From assembly GCF_002160525.1 (NCBI RefSeq), contig NZ_NFKT01000016.1, positions 1-64,000 of the forward strand: a stretch of 64,000 nucleotides of DNA. The letters run 5' to 3'. This document shows, piece by piece, positions 24,098 through 33,566 of this stretch (within the stretch, counting starts at the first letter, position 1; the number at the start of each line of letters is the position of its first letter). This DNA comes from Lachnoclostridium sp. An169 (GTDB lineage: Bacteria; Bacillota; Clostridia; Lachnospirales; Lachnospiraceae). A program made the translations under genes and the position numbers. The notes beneath the pieces are model-generated. The model made no database searches, was not told the origin of the DNA, and saw nothing but the letters and a program-made list of their open reading frames with translations.

Positions 24098-25939
24098 ATG
24101 AAACATTATTGTAACCCCATGAACCTGGAATACCGTTATCAGTTTTACCGCAAGGTAAATGCAGCGGAAAAACCTGAGCCGTTTAAAGTTTACAGAGAGG
24201 CGGCAGATCCTTCGCTTATCCTGTTTAAAGATACATATTTTCTGTTCCCGTCCATGACAGCAGGTTTCTTTACAAGCGATGATCTGTATAACTGGGAGTT
24301 CCATGAGTTCAGAGGAAAGATTCCGATCTATGATTATGCGCCGGATGTGAGGGTGATGGGAGACTATATGTATTTTTCTGCTTCACATATGGGAGAGGCG
24401 TGTGATTTTTATCGTACCAGGGACCCCAGAACAGAGGAATTTGAGAAAATTCCAGGTACATTTGCATTCTGGGATCCGAATCTGTTTATTGACGATGATG
24501 GAAGAGTGTATTTTTACTGGGGATGCTCCAATCAGGAACCGATCTATGGAGTCGAGCTGGATCCGGAAACGATGGTGCCGACAGGAGAGAAACAGGTGAT
24601 GTTCGATACGGATCCGGAACATCGGGGATATGAGCGCTTCGGGAATGAGCACATCCCCCCGAAAACGCAGGAACAGATCGAGGCTGAGGTGGATCAGATG
24701 TATCAGGGCCTTCTGGCACAGTCTGCAGCAGAAGGCCGGGATATGGGGATGAATGAAGAAGAACTAAGGAACATGCTGCGCGGATACTTTGGAAACAAGC
24801 CATATATTGAAGGGGCATGGATGACAAAACATGACGGCAGATACTATCTGCAGTACGCGGTTCCCGGTACAGAATATAATGTGTATGGAGACGGGGTATA
24901 TGTAAGTGATCAGCCGCTCGGACCGTTTAAGCCTGCAGAGAATAATCCGTATTCATATAATCCGGGAGGGTTTATGACAGGGGCAGGCCATGGATCTACA
25001 TTAGAGGACAGGCAGGGGAATATCTGGCATACAGCGTCTATGAGAATCAGCCATAATGAGAATTTTGAAAGAAGGCTCGGACTTTGGAAAGCGGGATTTG
25101 ACGAGGATGGAGAATTGTATTGTGATCAGCGGTTTGCGTGCTGGCCGATCGCAATGGATGCAAAACCGTTCGATCTGCCGGACTGGATGCTTCTTTCCTA
25201 CCGCAAACCGGTAAAGGTCTCAAGCGGTACAGGGGCTGAGAATATCACGGATGAAAATATTCAGACATTCTGGAAAGCAGCGTCAGATCAGCCGGGAGAG
25301 TATGCGGTCGTTGATCTGGGAGAGGAGATGCGTGTCTCTGCAATCCAGATCAATTTCGCAGATGACGGTATGAGAAAAGAACTTCCGGATACGCTGGAAA
25401 TGCTGCGCCTGCCCTATGAAGAACGATGGATCGATACGGAAAAACAGAGTACAAACTGGCTGCTGGAAGGTTCGGCTGACGGAATAAAGTATTTTGTTAT
25501 TGCCGACAAACGGGCAACAGATACAGATTATGCGCATGATTTTATTGAACTGGCGCAGGAGACCAGGATCCGTTTTGTAAAACTGACAGTGGAAAAGCTT
25601 CCTTATGGACAGTGCGCAGCTGTTTCCGGCATCCGTATATTTGGAAAAGGAAACGGCGAATCTCCGCACAGAGCAGAAGGGGTTCAGGCTGACTATGACG
25701 GCGCCATGGATATGGACGTCAGCTGGAGAGCAGAGGATGCAATCGGAGCAGTGATCCTCTGGGGACATGCTCCGGAAAAACTCTACCACAGCCGGATGGT
25801 CTATGGCAGAGAGGAAGGACATGTCGGCGCGCTCGTAACCGGGCAGTCTGTTTATGTCAGAATCGATACGTTCAATGAGAACGGAATAACGGAAGGCGAG
25901 GTGATCACAGTCTATGAAGGCGATCATGGTGATGTATGA
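24098..25939 (+). CDS. GH43-like glycosidase with C-terminal discoidin-like domain
   Basis: 613 residues, AAGGAGG before ATG, no signal peptide. The five-bladed propeller of clan GH-F is recognisable by its three acids: D37 (EAADPSLI), D126 (FWDPNLFIDDDGR) and E238 (YIEGAWMTKHDGRYYLQYA). A charged helical insertion (about residues 185-232) separates the last two. Residues from about 380 on (VKVSSGTGAENITDENIQTFW, YAVVDLGEEMRVSAIQI) look like an F5/8-type carbohydrate-binding domain, then a short fibronectin-like tail. Members cleave arabinose, xylose or galactose. Specificity is open. Confidence 0.87.
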   Translation: MKHYCNPMNLEYRYQFYRKVNAAEKPEPFKVYREAADPSLILFKDTYFLFPSMTAGFFTSDDLYNWEFHEFRGKIPIYDYAPDVRVMGDYMYFSASHMGEACDFYRTRDPRTEEFEKIPGTFAFWDPNLFIDDDGRVYFYWGCSNQEPIYGVELDPETMVPTGEKQVMFDTDPEHRGYERFGNEHIPPKTQEQIEAEVDQMYQGLLAQSAAEGRDMGMNEEELRNMLRGYFGNKPYIEGAWMTKHDGRYYLQYAVPGTEYNVYGDGVYVSDQPLGPFKPAENNPYSYNPGGFMTGAGHGSTLEDRQGNIWHTASMRISHNENFERRLGLWKAGFDEDGELYCDQRFACWPIAMDAKPFDLPDWMLLSYRKPVKVSSGTGAENITDENIQTFWKAASDQPGEYAVVDLGEEMRVSAIQINFADDGMRKELPDTLEMLRLPYEERWIDTEKQSTNWLLEGSADGIKYFVIADKRATDTDYAHDFIELAQETRIRFVKLTVEKLPYGQCAAVSGIRIFGKGNGESPHRAEGVQADYDGAMDMDVSWRAEDAIGAVILWGHAPEKLYHSRMVYGREEGHVGALVTGQSVYVRIDTFNENGITEGEVITVYEGDHGDV

Positions 25940-27671
25940 TTCCCTGAACCGGAATATGCTGGAACCGTATGGCTGCGACTGGATCCGGACCCCGAATTTT
26001 ATTCGGCTTGCAGAGAGATGTGTGACATTTGACTGTAATTATGCGGGAAGTCTGCCATGCATGCCCGCGCGGCGGGAAATCCACACAGGAAGATATAATT
26101 TTGAACATCGAAGCTGGGGGCCGATCGAACCTTTCGATGACTCAATGCCGGAGATACTGAAAAACAACGGGATCTATACCCATCTGGTGACAGATCACGA
26201 TCACTACTGGGAAGACGGTGGAGCGACCTATCACTCCAGATATTCTTCCTTTGTATTCAGCAGGGGGCAGGAGGGAGACCACTGGAAGGTCAACTGTGAT
26301 CTGATCCGCGCGGTGCATGAGAGGAATCTGTACAGCGGGAAAAACTATTATGACCTTGCCAACAGGGAGTATATGGACCGGGAGGAGCGGATGCCGCAGG
26401 CGGTCACGTTTTCAGCGGGATTGGATTTCCTGGAGAAAAACCATGCTGAGGACAACTGGTTCCTTCAGATCGAGACGTTCGATCCCCATGAGCCTTTCTT
26501 TACCCAGAAGGCATATAAAGAAGCGTTTGCTCATGATTATGACGGGGATATGGGAGACTGGCCGCCTTATTATTTCGTGACGGAAGGCGGGGACGCCGTC
26601 CGTCATGTGCGGATGGAATATGCGGCGCTTGTCACTATGTGTGACCATTATCTGGGACTGGTGCTGGATAAGATGGACGAATATGATCTGTGGAAGGACA
26701 CGATGCTGATCATCAATACGGATCATGGTTTCCTTCTGGGAGAACATGGCTGGTGGAGCAAAACCGTCATGCCTGTCTATGAGGAGATCTGTCATACGCC
26801 GCTTTTCATTTATGATCCCCGCAGCGGCGTGCATGGGGAGCGCAGGAGCGCCCTGACACAGACCATCGATCTTGCGCCTACGATACTGGAACATTTCGGA
26901 CAAAAGATCCCGCAGAATATGCAGGGGAAACCACTGCAGTCTGTGATAAGACATGGCGGAAAGATCCGGGACTATGCAATGTTCGGCTATCACGAGGGTC
27001 ACTGCAATATCACTGACGGAAGGTATGTGTATATGAAAGCGCCTCTCGAAGGAACGGAATTTTACGAATACACCCTGATGCCGACCCATATGCAGCGCCG
27101 GTTCGGAACAGAGGAACTTCAGGATATTCATCTGCAGGAACCCTTCTCCTTCACGAAAGGCTGCCGGACCATGAAGATCCGGGCAAATGAGGGGATGAAC
27201 CATCTGGCGAATTTCGGAACAAGACTCTTTGATCTGCAGGATGATCCCAGGCAGGAGCATCCGGCTGACAATATTGAGAAAGAGACGGAACTCGCCAATG
27301 CCATGATCCGGATGATGCATGAGGACGAGTGTCCGGCAGAGCGTTTCGGGCGTTTTGGATTCCCGGAAGAAGGAGAAGTCACTCCGGAGGATATCAGAAG
27401 GCTGCATGAGAAGGAAAAACAGGTCCGTATTCCGGACAGATTCTCCGATATGGAGTGGGAGGAAGGCGCGGCAAATATGTGCCAGGTGATCGCACGTTTC
27501 CTTCCGGAAGAGGCAGCAGAGCAGGCAGTTGAGAGAATCTGCCGCAGGAAAGAGGACAGCGGAGGCAGAGTAACGGCGGACCGGATGCTCGAAGTGATCA
27601 AAGAAGCGGTCCCGCAGGAACAGCAGCCGATTGTGTACTATTTCGGCATGCTGGCGGCCCGTACCGTGTGA
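25914..27671 (+). CDS. Type I sulfatase (formylglycine-dependent, Cys type)
   Basis: 585 residues, no signal peptide. Alkaline phosphatase-fold sulfatase: first metal Asp in IMVMYDSLNR (D9), maturation motif C49-M-P-A-R53 followed by REIHTGR, and second metal site NTDHGFLLGEHG. C49 must be converted to formylglycine; no anaerobic maturase gene is in the window. The start overlaps the GH43-like gene by 26 bp, implying coupling. Because it is cytoplasmic it should desulfate an imported saccharide or aryl sulfate. The C-terminal 120 residues (SDMEWEEGAANMCQVIARFL) are helical and specific to this subgroup. Confidence 0.9.
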   Translation: MKAIMVMYDSLNRNMLEPYGCDWIRTPNFIRLAERCVTFDCNYAGSLPCMPARREIHTGRYNFEHRSWGPIEPFDDSMPEILKNNGIYTHLVTDHDHYWEDGGATYHSRYSSFVFSRGQEGDHWKVNCDLIRAVHERNLYSGKNYYDLANREYMDREERMPQAVTFSAGLDFLEKNHAEDNWFLQIETFDPHEPFFTQKAYKEAFAHDYDGDMGDWPPYYFVTEGGDAVRHVRMEYAALVTMCDHYLGLVLDKMDEYDLWKDTMLIINTDHGFLLGEHGWWSKTVMPVYEEICHTPLFIYDPRSGVHGERRSALTQTIDLAPTILEHFGQKIPQNMQGKPLQSVIRHGGKIRDYAMFGYHEGHCNITDGRYVYMKAPLEGTEFYEYTLMPTHMQRRFGTEELQDIHLQEPFSFTKGCRTMKIRANEGMNHLANFGTRLFDLQDDPRQEHPADNIEKETELANAMIRMMHEDECPAERFGRFGFPEEGEVTPEDIRRLHEKEKQVRIPDRFSDMEWEEGAANMCQVIARFLPEEAAEQAVERICRRKEDSGGRVTADRMLEVIKEAVPQEQQPIVYYFGMLAARTV

Positions 27672-27687
27672 TGTGTGCGGATATAGG

Positions 27688-27733
27688 GAGATAACGGAAA
27701 TCACGTATAAAGAGAGATAACAGAAATCACGTA
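27688..27733 (+). repeat. Two 20-bp direct repeats between sulfatase and transporter genes
   Basis: GAGATAACGGAAATCACGTA (27688-27707) and GAGATAACAGAAATCACGTA (27714-27733) differ at one base and are spaced by 26 bp in register. They fill most of the 78-bp gap. Could be a tandem duplication, a regulator site pair, or an mRNA feature. Confidence 0.8.
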
Positions 27734-27749
27734 GTGAAAGGAGAAACAA

Positions 27750-29090
27750 ATGGAAAAGAAAGATAAAATGGGAATCGGTAAGTTCTGGGGATGGCAGGCA
27801 AGGGCAGTTTCTATGGGATGTATGGTCATTATCCTGGGGTATCTTAACATTTACTGCACAGATACTCTGATGCTTTCATCCGCAGTAGTGGGAATACTGC
27901 TTCTCGTATCAAAGATCACAGACGGTATTACCGATCTGATCGCGGGATATATTATTGACAATACACATACGAAATGGGGAAAGGCAAGACCTTATGAGGT
28001 GTTTATTATCGCTCTGTGGATCTGTACATGGCTTTTGTTCAGCTGTCCGGCGGAGTGGTCTGATGTTTTGAAATATATATGGGTATTTATCATGTATACG
28101 CTGGTCAATTCCATATTCGCAACTTTCCTGTATTCTAACCAGACTCCATATATGCTGCGGGCGTTTGGTTCACAGCAGCAGATCGTCAAAGTAAATTCTT
28201 ACGGCGGTATTGTAGTAACGCTGGGCTGTGCAGTAGTTTCCATGCTGTTCCCGCAGATGATGGCGACAATGGCGACCTCTGCGTCAGGATGGTCGAGAAT
28301 GGTGGGGATGTTCGCAATCCCGCTTTGCGCGATCGGTCTGCTGCGTTTTCTGCTTGTAAAAGAGACGGTTGAGATCGACAATGGTGAGACCGAACGTGTA
28401 ACACTGAAAGATATGCTGGGGGCGCTCAAAAGCAACAAATATATCTTTATGGCGGCAGGGATTTCACTGTTGTACAATCTCGTTCAGGGAATGAACGCTT
28501 ATACATATTATTTTACATATATCGGAGGGGGGATTGATAAATATACTTCACTCGCAGCGCTTTCCATGCCGCTTCTGATCGTCATGTTTATCTTTCCGCA
28601 GGTGATGAAAAGAGGAATCACCACTTCCAGGATCATCCTGTTCGGCGCGATATGCGGTGTTGTCGGATGGGGGCTTAATTTCTTCGCGGGAGACAATATG
28701 GCCATTCTGATGATCGCAGCAGTCCTTTATACTTTTGCAGGACTTCCGATTGCGTATATCAGCGGACTTCTGCTTCTGGACTGTTCGGAGTATAATGTGT
28801 TGACCGGGAAAAAGAGGATGGAGACAACGATGAGTGCCGTGAGCAGCTTCGGCACAAAGATCGGTCAGGGCGTAGGCAATGCGCTGTTGGGAATTATGCT
28901 TGCCGTATTCGGATATAATGGGGCAGCAGAGGTGCAGACGGCAGACGCAGTGATGGGGATCAGATGCCTGTACAGCGTGATCCCGGCTGTGATCTATCTG
29001 CTGATCGTCATTATTTGTATGAAATATGATCTGGAGAAGATTCTTCCCGGACTGCGCGAAAAGGCAAAGGCAGGAAAACGGGCGGAATAA
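27750..29090 (+). CDS. GPH-family (glycoside-pentoside-hexuronide) cation symporter
   Basis: 446 residues with about 12 hydrophobic helices. N-terminal GKFWGWQARAVSMGC and the loop DGITDLIAGYIIDNTHTKWGKARPY are the family hallmarks (as in MelB and XynB/UidB types). Start after AAAGGAG. It lies between the sulfatase and the redox genes and is likely to import the sulfated or glycosylated substrate. A related protein is encoded at 62.2 kb. Confidence 0.92.
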   Translation: MEKKDKMGIGKFWGWQARAVSMGCMVIILGYLNIYCTDTLMLSSAVVGILLLVSKITDGITDLIAGYIIDNTHTKWGKARPYEVFIIALWICTWLLFSCPAEWSDVLKYIWVFIMYTLVNSIFATFLYSNQTPYMLRAFGSQQQIVKVNSYGGIVVTLGCAVVSMLFPQMMATMATSASGWSRMVGMFAIPLCAIGLLRFLLVKETVEIDNGETERVTLKDMLGALKSNKYIFMAAGISLLYNLVQGMNAYTYYFTYIGGGIDKYTSLAALSMPLLIVMFIFPQVMKRGITTSRIILFGAICGVVGWGLNFFAGDNMAILMIAAVLYTFAGLPIAYISGLLLLDCSEYNVLTGKKRMETTMSAVSSFGTKIGQGVGNALLGIMLAVFGYNGAAEVQTADAVMGIRCLYSVIPAVIYLLIVIICMKYDLEKILPGLREKAKAGKRAE

Positions 29091-29128
29091 AGAAAATTCC
29101 AATTGATGGAGCAGGAGGAAACGGTAAG

Positions 29129-30988
29129 ATGCCAAATTCAAGAAGAGATTTTATGCGGGGAACTGCAAATGAAAAACCGGAGTACAGTGAAAAACGCAGA
29201 CCTGTCCAGGTGCATGAATGTGATGTACTTGTGATCGGCGGAGGAATTGCCGGCATGGAAGCAGCACTGCGTGTTGTGAGCAGAGGGAAAACGGCGATTA
29301 TTGTTGACAAAGGGGTATTCGGGCATTCGGGAACATCCGGCATGAACTGGGGGCATACTTATCAGAGCATGGAGTTCAGTCCGGATGATGACGCAGCAAT
29401 AGCAGGCACTATCGCAGTAATGGATATGGTATGTGAGGGACTGTTAAACCAGCCGTATTTCTATAATCTCCTTAAGGCGCATAAAGAGGAAAAGATTATT
29501 CAGAATGGCTTGAAATATGGAAGTATTCCTTTATACAACGAGGACGGAACTGTTCTCAGCAGAAATGAAGTGAATCCTCAGTTCCCGGTGACGCATGATC
29601 AGGGATTCTGGCCGAGGATGATGGCGCAGTGGTGTCAGAGAAATGGTAATGTAACGGAGATCATAGATAATACTTATGTTGTAGATATTCTTCTGTCGGA
29701 TGACGGGCATGCTGCGGGCGCAGTAGCCATTGACATGGTGAACGGTATTCCGCATGTGTTCCGGTCCAGGGCAACCATTATGGCAACGGGAAGCTACTGC
29801 TGGATTACCGGATGGAACGGCATGGGGGCAGAGTCCATGGCCGGAAAGGAGAATACCGGGGACGGAACTGCCATTCTTCTGAGGCATGGCATCCCCATGG
29901 CTGACATGGAGCAGTACTGCGGCGATGCTTCGCAATGGACGCCTGCGGGTACGAGACAGACTATGGGGAACTTTAACTTTGATGCAAGTCAGACACCAAA
30001 GAATATGATTTACGATAAGGACATGATTTCCTGGGCGGAGATGCTGGGAGATAAACATCCGATGATAAATATGGGCGGAACCATGAGGATCTTCTATGGT
30101 CTGAGACTGCATGGAAGAACGACGGAAAACGGAGGCTGCTATCTGGATAAAGCGTCAGCACCGGTCAGCCCGCGTTATTTCAGGCGGGTAGAAGAGAGGC
30201 AGAAAGCTTTGATGGACTATGAACTGCCGCAGTATGTGGAGGTTGTGCCTGAGACATGGGACAGTGCCGGATGTCCGCGTGAATTGTCAGAAACTTCAGA
30301 AACGGTCATACCGGGATTGTTCTTTGCGGGAGCGGCGCCGGGAGCAGTCGGAGGCATGACACAGATCGCAGCCCAGTCCGGCGGATGGATCGCGGCAAAC
30401 GGAGCGGTCGAGATCGCTTCAAAGATCAGTATGCCGGCAGTGGATAAAGAGCAGGTGGACAGGATCATTGAACGGGCATTCCACTATATTGAAAAAGAAC
30501 CGGAGAATCCGATCAGGCCGAATAAGGTGATGCGCAGGATTCAGCAGACCTACTGGGACAGAGAGAACGGGCCTCTGAAGGATGAAAAGAAGATTAAGGA
30601 TATCATCCGGGAACTCACAAGGATCAAGGAGGAAGATATCCCAAGAATGTGGACTTCAGACAGATCTTATCACATGAACTGCGAATGGAGAGACTGTTTT
30701 GAGGCGGAAAACATGCTCTACTGTGCGCTGGGAGCGTCATATGCAGGATTGATCCGGAGAGAGACAAGGGGATTCAATATGCGTACGGATTATCCGAATC
30801 TCGACAACAGTACCGGACTGAAAAATACAGTGGTAAAACTGGAGAAAGATGGGACATGGCATTCGGAGTTCGCTCCGAAATACGATCAGATTATTCCGTC
30901 AGCGGTTGTAGCTCAGATGGTTCCGACAGATATCGGACTTGATACATTTGCAAAAGGAGAAAAGGATGACGCAAAGGAGAACAGATAA
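29129..30988 (+). CDS. FrdA/AprA-like FAD-binding oxidoreductase subunit
   Basis: 619 residues. FAD-binding VLVIGGGIAGMEAALRV near residues 33-50 and C-terminal GLFFAGAAPGAVGGMTQIAAQSGGW place it in the succinate dehydrogenase/fumarate reductase flavoprotein superfamily. I do not see the canonical QFHPTG or HYTMGG motifs that bind dicarboxylates. The N-terminus reads NSRRDFMRGT, a twin-arginine-like motif, but no hydrophobic stretch follows, so export is doubtful. AGGAGG precedes the ATG. The stop shares TAATG with the next gene. With the three genes downstream it forms a soluble electron-transfer complex; the substrate is unknown. Confidence 0.85.
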   Translation: MPNSRRDFMRGTANEKPEYSEKRRPVQVHECDVLVIGGGIAGMEAALRVVSRGKTAIIVDKGVFGHSGTSGMNWGHTYQSMEFSPDDDAAIAGTIAVMDMVCEGLLNQPYFYNLLKAHKEEKIIQNGLKYGSIPLYNEDGTVLSRNEVNPQFPVTHDQGFWPRMMAQWCQRNGNVTEIIDNTYVVDILLSDDGHAAGAVAIDMVNGIPHVFRSRATIMATGSYCWITGWNGMGAESMAGKENTGDGTAILLRHGIPMADMEQYCGDASQWTPAGTRQTMGNFNFDASQTPKNMIYDKDMISWAEMLGDKHPMINMGGTMRIFYGLRLHGRTTENGGCYLDKASAPVSPRYFRRVEERQKALMDYELPQYVEVVPETWDSAGCPRELSETSETVIPGLFFAGAAPGAVGGMTQIAAQSGGWIAANGAVEIASKISMPAVDKEQVDRIIERAFHYIEKEPENPIRPNKVMRRIQQTYWDRENGPLKDEKKIKDIIRELTRIKEEDIPRMWTSDRSYHMNCEWRDCFEAENMLYCALGASYAGLIRRETRGFNMRTDYPNLDNSTGLKNTVVKLEKDGTWHSEFAPKYDQIIPSAVVAQMVPTDIGLDTFAKGEKDDAKENR

Positions 30989-31734
30989 TGGAAAAGAAGA
31001 TTACTGCAAAAGTGTTCAGGTATGATCCTTCTGTGGATGAAAAGCCATATTATAAAGAATATGAAGTCCCATGGCAGGAAGATAAGAGCGGATTTATGAC
31101 AGGCCTGCAGGTACTGCACTATATTTACGAAAATATCGAACCGATCGCATATGATTATAACTGCAGAGGAAGCATATGCGGAAGATGTTCCATGGTGATT
31201 GACGGCAAGCCCGGCCTGGCATGTTATACAAAGCTGACACCGGGGCGTCATACGTTTGAACCGCTGGAGGGTCAGCCCATTATCCGGGATCTGATCATAG
31301 ACAGGAAACCGGTCATGCAGAAATTTGTTGAAACGCAGGTGGCAAAGAAAACACTGAATCCGGTAGAAAAATCAGAGAATATTGATTATGACCTTTACTG
31401 GAATACTCTGGAAAGGTTAAATAACTGCCGGGAGTGCATGCTCTGCTACGATGTATGTGCCGCTTTAAAAGTGAATGACTGGGATTATATAGGACCGGGG
31501 GCAATGATGCAGGTCGCGTTCCGGCATCTGGATCCTCACGATGAGGCTGACCGTGTAGAGCAGGCGGTCCATTCGGGATTATGGAAATGCGTGATGTGCG
31601 GAAGCTGTGAGCTCGTCTGTCCTGCTCAGATCCCACATTTATCACTCCTTAAGAGACTGCGGGACGACGCTGAGAAACGGGGCCTGAAACCGGAAGGCTG
31701 CGATGACCACAATTTCTGGAAGAACAGTCAATAA
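30988..31734 (+). CDS. FrdB/TfrB-like iron-sulfur subunit
   Basis: 248 residues. Plant-type 2Fe-2S site C59, C64, C67, C79 (NCRGSICGRCSMVIDGKPGLAC), then two ferredoxin-type motifs C147-x2-C-x2-C-x3-C157 and C201-x2-C-x2-C-x3-C211 followed by Pro. This is the fumarate reductase iron-sulfur subunit plan. There is no membrane-anchor gene nearby, so the complex appears soluble. TAATG coupling to the flavoprotein gene supports a stoichiometric pair. Confidence 0.9.
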   Translation: MEKKITAKVFRYDPSVDEKPYYKEYEVPWQEDKSGFMTGLQVLHYIYENIEPIAYDYNCRGSICGRCSMVIDGKPGLACYTKLTPGRHTFEPLEGQPIIRDLIIDRKPVMQKFVETQVAKKTLNPVEKSENIDYDLYWNTLERLNNCRECMLCYDVCAALKVNDWDYIGPGAMMQVAFRHLDPHDEADRVEQAVHSGLWKCVMCGSCELVCPAQIPHLSLLKRLRDDAEKRGLKPEGCDDHNFWKNSQ

Positions 31735-31763
31735 GTACGATAAAGTGTGAAAGGAATACAGTT

Positions 31764-33566
31764 ATGAGTTCGGTCAAATTTAGTGAGAGCGTGATTCAGA
31801 ATGCGGATAAGATCGTTCATGAATGCATGGGACATGAAGATGCCTTCTGTATGAGCAGATGTCCGATGAGTACGGATGTAAAAGCGTATATCGGCCTGAT
31901 CGCAGAACGCAGATATGAGGAAGCGCTGAAAGTGATCCGGGAGAAACTGTTCTTACCGAATACTTTGGGGAGGATCTGCGCGCATCCCTGCGAAAATGCA
32001 TGCAGAAGAGAGATGGAATTTCACCAGCCCATGGCGATCGCTGCGCTGAAACGGTTCGCGGCAGAGCAGGCAGATGATGAGTCCCTGTGGGATCTGGAAA
32101 CAGGAGCAGATACCGGCAAACGTATAGCGATCGTAGGTTCCGGGCCGGCCGGGGCACAGGCTGCGATCGACTTGAGAAAAGCAGGACATGAAGTAACGAT
32201 CTACGAAAAAATGGATAAGGCAGGCGGAATGCTCCGGATTGGAATTCCTGTTTACCGACTGCCCAGAGAGATCATCGATCATGAGTATCGTTATCTGGAT
32301 AAACTTGGCATAAAATTCAGATTTGGCGTCCAGGTAGGCAGAGACTGCTCATTTCAGGAGTTAAGAGAACAATACGACGCTGTATTGATCGCGGCAGGCG
32401 CACAAAAGGGTAATGTGATCAAAGTGCCCGGTTATGATGCAGAAGGAGTATTTACTGCAGTTGAATTTTTGAGAGAAGTAAATGAGACAAAAGATTTCAA
32501 GGCTGCGGGAAGAAGGATCATGGTGATCGGCGGCGGAGATGTGGCTATGGACTGCGCGCGTTCAGCAGTCCGGTTAGGAAATCGTGAAGTATATCAATGC
32601 TCGCTGGAGAACCTGGAGATTCTGCCGGCTTCTGATGAGGAGAGGGATGAGGCGCTGGAAGAAGGCGTTCAATGCAATTTCGGATGGGGACCGGCACAGA
32701 TACTGGAAGAAAACGGAGCGGTGAAAGGAATCGTTATTCAGGAAGTCACCTCTGTATACGATGCAGAAGGAAGATTTGCTCCTCAATATGGAGAGAAAAC
32801 GAAGACCATTGAAGTAGATACTGTTATTATGGCAACGGGACAGATCGTGGAAGATATTACAGACGGAGCTGTAAAGCAGATCGGAGGAGGAAGATATCAG
32901 GTCGATCCGGATACACTTGCCACGGAAATCCAGGGCGTATTTGCAGCAGGTGATGCGGCAGGCGGAAAGATCGTGGTAGAGGCCATGGCCCTGGGCCGTA
33001 AGGCGGCTGTCAGTATTGATCGGTTTGTCTGCGGCAGAGATCTGAAGGAAGACAGAGATCTGAAGAAAGAATGGGCATATGAAACAAAATTAAACGTTCC
33101 GCTTCCGGAAGGAACGAAAGATGAGCCGAGAGTACATAAGAATCTCAGACCGGTCAGTGAACGCATCCGGGATTTTGAACCGATTGACGCCGGATTCAGT
33201 GAGGAAGATGCGGTAAAAGAAGCATCCAGATGTCTGAAATGTGAATGCAGATTATGCATGAAAGAATGTGTCATGATGAATGAGTACGGCAGCTGCCCGG
33301 AAGATATTTTCGGCCAGCTCGCTTCTGAAGGAAAAATGGAGGCAGTGGTATCATATTCATGCAATGATTGTGACGGATGTACCAGAGTATGTCCGCTCGA
33401 GCTTCCGATCAAAGAGATATTCATGGAAGCGCGCAGAGATTTTGTGAAAGCAAACTACGGACAATCTCCGATGAAAGGCCACCGGGCGGTAAACATACAC
33501 CAGGAACTGGGATTTTATTCCATGTATACAGCAAAAGCCTGTGGAGGTGAGAACGATGATCGATAA
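31764..33566 (+). CDS. GltD/NfnL-like NAD(P)H:acceptor oxidoreductase with extra Fe-S domain
   Basis: 600 residues. The N-terminal cysteine domain (FCMSRCP, RICAHPCENACRRE) and the FAD (IVGSGPAGAQAAIDLRKAGHEV) and NADPH (VIGGGDVAMDCARSAVRLG) sites match the small subunit of glutamate synthase and NfnL/DsrL-like proteins. After the core a second cysteine-rich region follows: RCLKCECRLCMKECVMM and CNDCDGCTRVCPLEL. This added ferredoxin-like tail suits passing electrons from NAD(P)H to partner proteins. No glutamate synthase large subunit is present. It overlaps the next gene by 11 bp. Confidence 0.88.
   Translation: MSSVKFSESVIQNADKIVHECMGHEDAFCMSRCPMSTDVKAYIGLIAERRYEEALKVIREKLFLPNTLGRICAHPCENACRREMEFHQPMAIAALKRFAAEQADDESLWDLETGADTGKRIAIVGSGPAGAQAAIDLRKAGHEVTIYEKMDKAGGMLRIGIPVYRLPREIIDHEYRYLDKLGIKFRFGVQVGRDCSFQELREQYDAVLIAAGAQKGNVIKVPGYDAEGVFTAVEFLREVNETKDFKAAGRRIMVIGGGDVAMDCARSAVRLGNREVYQCSLENLEILPASDEERDEALEEGVQCNFGWGPAQILEENGAVKGIVIQEVTSVYDAEGRFAPQYGEKTKTIEVDTVIMATGQIVEDITDGAVKQIGGGRYQVDPDTLATEIQGVFAAGDAAGGKIVVEAMALGRKAAVSIDRFVCGRDLKEDRDLKKEWAYETKLNVPLPEGTKDEPRVHKNLRPVSERIRDFEPIDAGFSEEDAVKEASRCLKCECRLCMKECVMMNEYGSCPEDIFGQLASEGKMEAVVSYSCNDCDGCTRVCPLELPIKEIFMEARRDFVKANYGQSPMKGHRAVNIHQELGFYSMYTAKACGGENDDR

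Noticed and set aside
27688-27733. The two 20-bp repeats as a CRISPR array
   Set aside because: There are only two units, separated by 6 bp rather than a spacer, and no cas genes.
26412-27749. 445-codon open frame opposite the sulfatase gene
   Set aside because: Low-complexity His/Leu/Phe-rich translation with no motif; antisense shadow of a well-supported gene.
29129-31734. Classical membrane fumarate reductase or adenylylsulfate reductase
   Set aside because: There is no membrane anchor gene, the dicarboxylate motifs are missing from the flavoprotein, and the B subunit has a plant-type 2Fe-2S site, unlike AprB.
31764-33566. Glutamate synthase small subunit
   Set aside because: No large subunit is nearby, the protein carries an extra Fe-S tail, and it overlaps the CCG gene in a redox operon.
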